17,545 bases of DNA from Nocardioidaceae bacterium (lineage in GTDB: Bacteria > Actinomycetota > Actinomycetes > Propionibacteriales > Nocardioidaceae). A model generated the notes under the pieces. The model was not told the DNA's origin and did no database searches. It saw only the letters and a program-made list of their open reading frames with translations. Of this stretch, positions 14,207 to 17,545 are shown in pieces (the first letter of the stretch is position 1; each line of letters opens with the position of its first letter). A program made the translations under genes and the position numbers. The stretch lies in the NCBI GenBank assembly GCA_013811715.1, contig JACCUS010000133.1:1-17545 (forward strand), written 5' to 3'.

Positions 14207-15250
14207 ATGGCGTTCGTGGACGGGATAGCGGCGCTGTCGGAGATCGCCTACTGGCTGGAGCGGGAGCGCGCCGAGACACGACGGGTCCAGGCGTACCGAA
14301 AGGCGTCCTGGGCACTGGGCGGGTTGCCTGACGGTGAGCTAGACGAGCGCATCGCCGCGGGATCGCTGACCGACGTACCCATGGTCGGCCCGAAGACCGC
14401 GGCTGTGGTGATGGAGGCCGCGGCGGGCGGGGTGCCGCCGAGGCTGGCCGAGCTCCGAGAGCGCGGCCAGGCGCCGCTGGCCGTGGGCGGGGAGGAGCTG
14501 CGGGAGGCCGTGCGCGGCGACCTGCACTCGCACTCCGACTGGTCCGACGGCGGCTCCCCGATCGGGGAGATGGTCGACGCGGCTCGCACCGTCGGCCACG
14601 ACTACCTCGTGCTCACCGACCACTCGCCGAGGCTCACGGTCGCGAACGGTCTGAGTGCCGAGCGGCTGGCCGAACAGCTGGTCGTCATCGCCGATATCAA
14701 CAAGGCCATGGCGACCGACGACGGCCGCGACTTCACCTTGCTCCGGGGCATCGAGGTCGACATCCTCGAAGACGGCAAGCTCGACCAGAGCCGCGAGATG
14801 CTGAAGCAGCTCGACGTGGTGGTCGCCAGCGTGCACTCCAAGCTTCGGGCGGACTCGGACACGATGACGCACCGGATGGTGGGTGGCGTCGCCAACCCGT
14901 TCACGAACGTGTTGGGACACTGCACCGGCCGGCTGGTGGAGGGCGCGCGCGGCCTGCGCCCGGAGTCGAAGTTCGACGCCGACGTCGTCTTCGCGGCGTG
15001 TGCTCAGTTCGGTGTCGCCGTGGAGATCAACTCACGGCCCGAGCGACGCGACCCTCCCTCGCGGCTGATCCGGCTGGCGCTCGAGGCGGGCTGTCTCTTC
15101 AGCATCGACACCGACGCGCACGCGCCCGGCCAGCTGGCGTTCCAGGATTATGGGTGCGCGCGCGCGGCGGCGAACGGCGTACCCGCCGATCGGATCGTCA
15201 ACACCTGGCCGCGTGAGCGGCTGTTGGAGTGGTCCAAGGCGAAGCGCTGA
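14207..15250 (+). CDS. HhH-PHP phosphoesterase, PolX C-terminal-like
   Basis: 347 aa from the ATG at 14207, with GAGGTGG 9 nt upstream. The N-terminus (1-90) has a helix-hairpin-helix DNA-binding element, LTDVPMVGPKTAAVVMEA (54-71). The PHP domain (104-345) shows the metal ligands GDLHSHSDWSDG (H107, H109), TDHS (137-140), Glu183 in GIEVDIL, His210 in ASVHS, His238 in LGHCTGR and DTDAH (301-305). This is the PHP exonuclease half of PolX-type proteins, but the polymerase domain is missing. It likely hydrolyses DNA ends or other phosphoesters using two or three metal ions. It is divergent from fasR and shares the palindrome region, though a functional link is not evident. Confidence 0.88.
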   Translation: MAFVDGIAALSEIAYWLERERAETRRVQAYRKASWALGGLPDGELDERIAAGSLTDVPMVGPKTAAVVMEAAAGGVPPRLAELRERGQAPLAVGGEELREAVRGDLHSHSDWSDGGSPIGEMVDAARTVGHDYLVLTDHSPRLTVANGLSAERLAEQLVVIADINKAMATDDGRDFTLLRGIEVDILEDGKLDQSREMLKQLDVVVASVHSKLRADSDTMTHRMVGGVANPFTNVLGHCTGRLVEGARGLRPESKFDADVVFAACAQFGVAVEINSRPERRDPPSRLIRLALEAGCLFSIDTDAHAPGQLAFQDYGCARAAANGVPADRIVNTWPRERLLEWSKAKR

Positions 15251-15273
15251 GTCGCCAGCACCGGCCCCGGTCC

Positions 15274-16191
15274 TCATGCCGGAGACCGAGTCGGGTGGCC
15301 CGCTATGCGGCCTCCGGACATGACCAGATAGACCGCGCCGGCGCAGACGAGGAACCCGGCTAGGGTCGCCCCGGTTACCGGCTGCCCGAACATCACCAGC
15401 GCCCACAGGGTGGTTGTCGGTGGCGTCAGGTAAAGCAGCGTGCTCACCCGCGTCGGCCCGCGTTGTCGGAGCACGACGAAGTAGAACCCGTAGCCGCCAA
15501 ACCCGGACAGCACCACGACCCAGGCGACCGCAAACCAGAAGTTCGGGTCGGCCGGAGGGGCGAGGTGGCCGGCACCGGCCGCCATGGCGACGAAGAAGCC
15601 CGCAGCAGCAACCGTCTGAACGGTGAGGCTGTCCAACACTGGTTCCTGCGTGCGCCAGCGGCGTTCGAGAACCGTGCCGACCGAGAGCGCCAGCATCCCC
15701 CCGAACGGTAGGAAGTACGTGATCGGCGACGAACCTGCGCCGACGTCGTTGCTGACGACCAGCGCGACTCCTCCGATCCCTATCACCAAACCCCAGCGTT
15801 GACGTCCGGTGCTCGCCTCACGCAGCAGCCGACTGGCCAGGGCACTCACGACGAGCGGCTGTAGCGCCGCGATGAGTGCTGCGGTGCCCGGTGGGACCCC
15901 TAGCCCCACACCGGTGACGACACCACCGAGATACAGCGCCTGGCACAGCAGCCCCAGCGCGCCGTGGCGGAGCAGGCCGGCACGGGGCATTCGCGTGCCA
16001 CGCATCAGCGCCAACCCGGCCAGGACCGACCCGGCCACGAGGTACCGCCATGCCAAGAGCGTGTCGGCGGGTGCGTACCGGGTGCCCAGCTCGGCCCCGA
16101 TGAAGCCGGAGCTCCACATGATGACGAGCCCGACGGCCGGCAGCACACCTGGGCCGGAGCGGGTGCGGATTCCGTGGCGGAAGAGAGCCAT
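15274..16191 (-). CDS. EamA/DMT-family transporter
   Basis: 305 aa from the ATG at 16191. It has about ten hydrophobic segments in two EamA repeats. The first begins LPAVGLVIMWSSGFIGAELG, and the second, after the loop near ERRWRTQEP, ends with LTPPTTTLWALVMFGQPVTG. Both carry the GxPxxxA/ P-rich closing helix typical of this family. It probably exports a small metabolite or drug-like compound across the membrane. It is divergent from a TetR gene across a 54-bp gap with an operator-like palindrome, the usual layout of a repressor-controlled efflux pump. The substrate is not predictable. It converges with the PHP gene (24 bp gap). Confidence 0.9.
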   Translation of the reverse strand: MALFRHGIRTRSGPGVLPAVGLVIMWSSGFIGAELGTRYAPADTLLAWRYLVAGSVLAGLALMRGTRMPRAGLLRHGALGLLCQALYLGGVVTGVGLGVPPGTAALIAALQPLVVSALASRLLREASTGRQRWGLVIGIGGVALVVSNDVGAGSSPITYFLPFGGMLALSVGTVLERRWRTQEPVLDSLTVQTVAAAGFFVAMAAGAGHLAPPADPNFWFAVAWVVVLSGFGGYGFYFVVLRQRGPTRVSTLLYLTPPTTTLWALVMFGQPVTGATLAGFLVCAGAVYLVMSGGRIAGHPTRSPA

Positions 16192-16204
16192 GGGTCGATA
16201 TAAC

Positions 16205-16216
16205 CATACCGGTATG
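16205..16216. promoter_or_regulatory. Palindrome CATACCGGTATG between EamA and TetR genes (candidate TetR operator)
   Basis: A perfect 12-bp palindrome centred between the two divergent genes. A TATACT -10 for tetR (16217-16222) abuts it, and a TATATC/TTATAT stretch just before the EamA ATG can serve the other direction. Binding would block both promoters. Confidence 0.65.
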
Positions 16217-16222
16217 TATACT
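16217..16222 (+). promoter_or_regulatory. -10 element TATACT of the tetR promoter
   Basis: TATACT matches TATAAT at 5 of 6 positions and lies 24 nt before the TetR ATG, leaving room for the GGAGG ribosome site at 16236-16240. No clear -35 is seen. Confidence 0.55.
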
Positions 16223-16245
16223 TGCAGTCGACTGTGGAGGTGACC

Positions 16246-16836
16246 ATGAGCACAGACGCGGGCGGAGAAGCAACCCTGACCCCCGCCGGCGAGCGGCTGC
16301 TCGCAGCGGCGAGCGGGCTGTTCTACGCCCGCGGCATCCGGGCGGTCGGGGTCGACCTGATCGCGGAGGAGGCCGGTACGACGAAGAAGACGCTCTACGA
16401 CCGCTTCGGGTCAAAGGATGCTCTGGTGGCGTTGTACCTGCGACGCAGGGCCGATCGCTGGAAGGCGTATGTCTTGCGGCACCTGGACGCGCACGCCTCC
16501 GGCCCAGGCGTTGATCGGGTGCTGGCGGTGTTCGACGCGCTCGGGGAGTGGATGGACGAGCAGGACCGGGGCTGCGCCTTCGTCAACGCTTACGCCGAGA
16601 TCGGCGGGACAGACCACCCGGGGGTCGCGGTCATCCGGGCTGACAAGCAGTGGATGCGTGCGCTGTTCGAGCGGCTGGTCAGCGACGCCGCCGAGGTCGG
16701 CGTACCCGGCTCCGATGTGGTCGGCGCGCAGCTTCACCTGCTCTACGAGGGTGCGATCGTTGCGACCACCGCAGGCGGCCAGCAAGACTCCCTCGAGCAC
16801 GCCCGCCGGGCCGCCAGGCGACTCCTCGAACAGTGA
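16246..16836 (+). CDS. TetR/AcrR-family transcriptional regulator
   Basis: 196 aa from the ATG at 16246, chosen for the GGAGG 5 nt upstream over an earlier in-frame ATG at 16222 that lies in the -10 element. The N-terminal HTH is clear: RLLAAASGLFYARGIRAVGV, then DLIAEEAGTTKKTLYDRFGS (37-56) and KDALVALYL. The C-terminal domain has the pattern of the multidrug-type TetR group (GCAFVNAYAEIGGTDHP). It most likely represses the divergent EamA exporter and itself from the CATACCGGTATG site and is released by the exporter's substrate. Confidence 0.9.
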   Translation: MSTDAGGEATLTPAGERLLAAASGLFYARGIRAVGVDLIAEEAGTTKKTLYDRFGSKDALVALYLRRRADRWKAYVLRHLDAHASGPGVDRVLAVFDALGEWMDEQDRGCAFVNAYAEIGGTDHPGVAVIRADKQWMRALFERLVSDAAEVGVPGSDVVGAQLHLLYEGAIVATTAGGQQDSLEHARRAARRLLEQ

Positions 16837-16966
16837 GGCCGGTTGCCACTCAACGTTGCGACGCACAGGGGGCTCTGGCAACCTGAGCGTCGGAACGTGG
16901 CGCAGTTGGGGTCAGGCGCTGGCACCTCCCCCGGTCCTGAGGAGTTGGTTGTGAGAGAGTCCCGAG
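16837..16966. other. Intergenic region with two interlocking inverted repeats
   Basis: GGTTGCCA (16841-16848) pairs with TGGCAACC (16876-16883). AACGTTGCGACGC (16853-16865) nearly pairs with GCGTCGGAACGTG (16887-16899). The order a-b-a'-b' would form a pseudoknot rather than nested stems. There is no T-run. It sits just after the TetR stop; no promoter for the HAD gene is obvious in the rest. Confidence 0.4.
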
Positions 16967-17545
16967 ATGGCGATCACGGCAGTGGTCTTCGACGTCGGTG
17001 GCGTTCTCGAGATCGTCGATGATGTCGCATGGCCGCAGCGGTGGCTCGACGGCTGGTCGGCGCGCCTCGGCCTGACCCGGGCTGAGGTCGATGCCCGGCT
17101 CGACGCCGCTGGTATCGACTCCGTCGGCACCGACGCGGGCACCGAGCGGGCCTACCGGCGGGTCTACCAGGTGGCGCTCGACCTGTCCGACGATCAGCTC
17201 GAAGTGATGTTCGCCGACATGTGGGACCGCTACTGCGGACGGCTCGACAGTGAGTTGATGGGGTACGTCGAGACGCTCTTCCCGACGTACCGCCTCGCGA
17301 TCATCAGCAACTCAGGCGACGGGGCGCGCCGCGAGGAGGAGAAGCGCTACGGCTTCTCACGGATGTTCGACCCGATCATGTACTCGCACGAGGAGGGGGT
17401 GGCGAAGCCGGACCCGGCGATCTGGTCGCTCGCCTGCGAACGGATCGGGGACGGCCCGGCCACCATGGTCTTGGTGGACGACTCCGAGGTGAACGTCGAG
17501 TCGGCGCGGGCCTTCGGCATGGCGGTGATCCACCACACGCACACC
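16967..17545 (+). CDS. HAD-superfamily hydrolase, 3' end outside window
   Basis: 193 codons from the ATG at 16967 to the window edge with no stop; GAGAGAG lies about 8 nt before the ATG. Motif I VVFDVGGVL (Asp9 nucleophile), motif II AIISNSGDG (Ser114 or Ser116), motif III VAKPDP (Lys147) and motif IV VLVDDSEVNV (Asp171, Asp172) are all present in order. It belongs to the HAD-IA group with an alpha-helical cap. The residue two after the nucleophile is Gly11 instead of the usual Asp acid/base, as in YihX-like FDxG proteins. It is probably a small-molecule phosphatase or related hydrolase. It follows TetR in the same direction, but 130 bp separate them. Confidence 0.88.
   Translation, partial: MAITAVVFDVGGVLEIVDDVAWPQRWLDGWSARLGLTRAEVDARLDAAGIDSVGTDAGTERAYRRVYQVALDLSDDQLEVMFADMWDRYCGRLDSELMGYVETLFPTYRLAIISNSGDGARREEEKRYGFSRMFDPIMYSHEEGVAKPDPAIWSLACERIGDGPATMVLVDDSEVNVESARAFGMAVIHHTHT

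Noticed and set aside
15267..15288. Hairpin between the convergent PHP and EamA genes as a terminator
   Set aside because: The stem (CGGTCCTC with GAGACCG) has a bulge and no T-run, and falls partly within the EamA coding end; too weak to call.

Overview
The window is high-GC DNA with GTG starts and several probable leaderless genes, typical of an actinomycete. A FasR-type PucR regulator followed by fabD-fabH-acpP-fabF-accD, together with an actinobacterial DUF3145 gene, points to Actinomycetota. I infer Nocardioidaceae or a relative from overall gene order and protein style, but no marker here proves the genus.

Layout. 1-711 is the C-terminal part of a sulfite-oxidase-type molybdoprotein. 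719-913 holds an unannotated remnant of a MazF/PemK toxin gene on the minus strand, about 10 bp from a tRNA gene with anticodon CAT (925-1001). An SDR-like NAD(P)-binding protein (1063-1677) converges on an AAA+ ATPase_2-type protein (1707-2885) that has an AT-rich, palindrome-loaded promoter. 2963-3688 encodes a membrane protein that looks like the N-lobe of a Ser/Thr kinase without its catalytic lysine. Divergent from it is a moxR-DUF58-VWA operon (3798-6785), then DUF3145 (6894-7433).

7434-7589 is a convergent intergenic region made of two mirrored sets of 22-bp repeats. From 9032 back to 7590, and upstream to 14148, the minus strand carries the fatty-acid synthesis cluster: fasR, fabD, fabH, acpP, fabF and an accD6-like carboxyltransferase. 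FabD makes malonyl-ACP from the malonyl-CoA that the AccD complex supplies. FabH starts chains, ACP carries them and FabF elongates them. FabD carries a C-terminal biotin-carrier-like domain whose biotin lysine position reads Asn. A palindrome GCTTTGTG-N7-CACAAAGC lies upstream of fasR, and a close copy with the same spacing lies upstream of fabD: a likely shared FasR operator.

The right end has a PolX-like HhH-PHP phosphoesterase (14207-15250), an EamA exporter (15274-16191) divergent from a TetR regulator (16246-16836) around a CATACCGGTATG palindrome, and a HAD-family hydrolase that runs off the end (16967-17545).

Best candidates for undescribed biology: the FabD/pseudo-biotin-carrier fusion, the lysine-less kinase-like membrane protein beside MoxR-DUF58-VWA, the shared fas operator, and the mirrored 22-bp repeat array.
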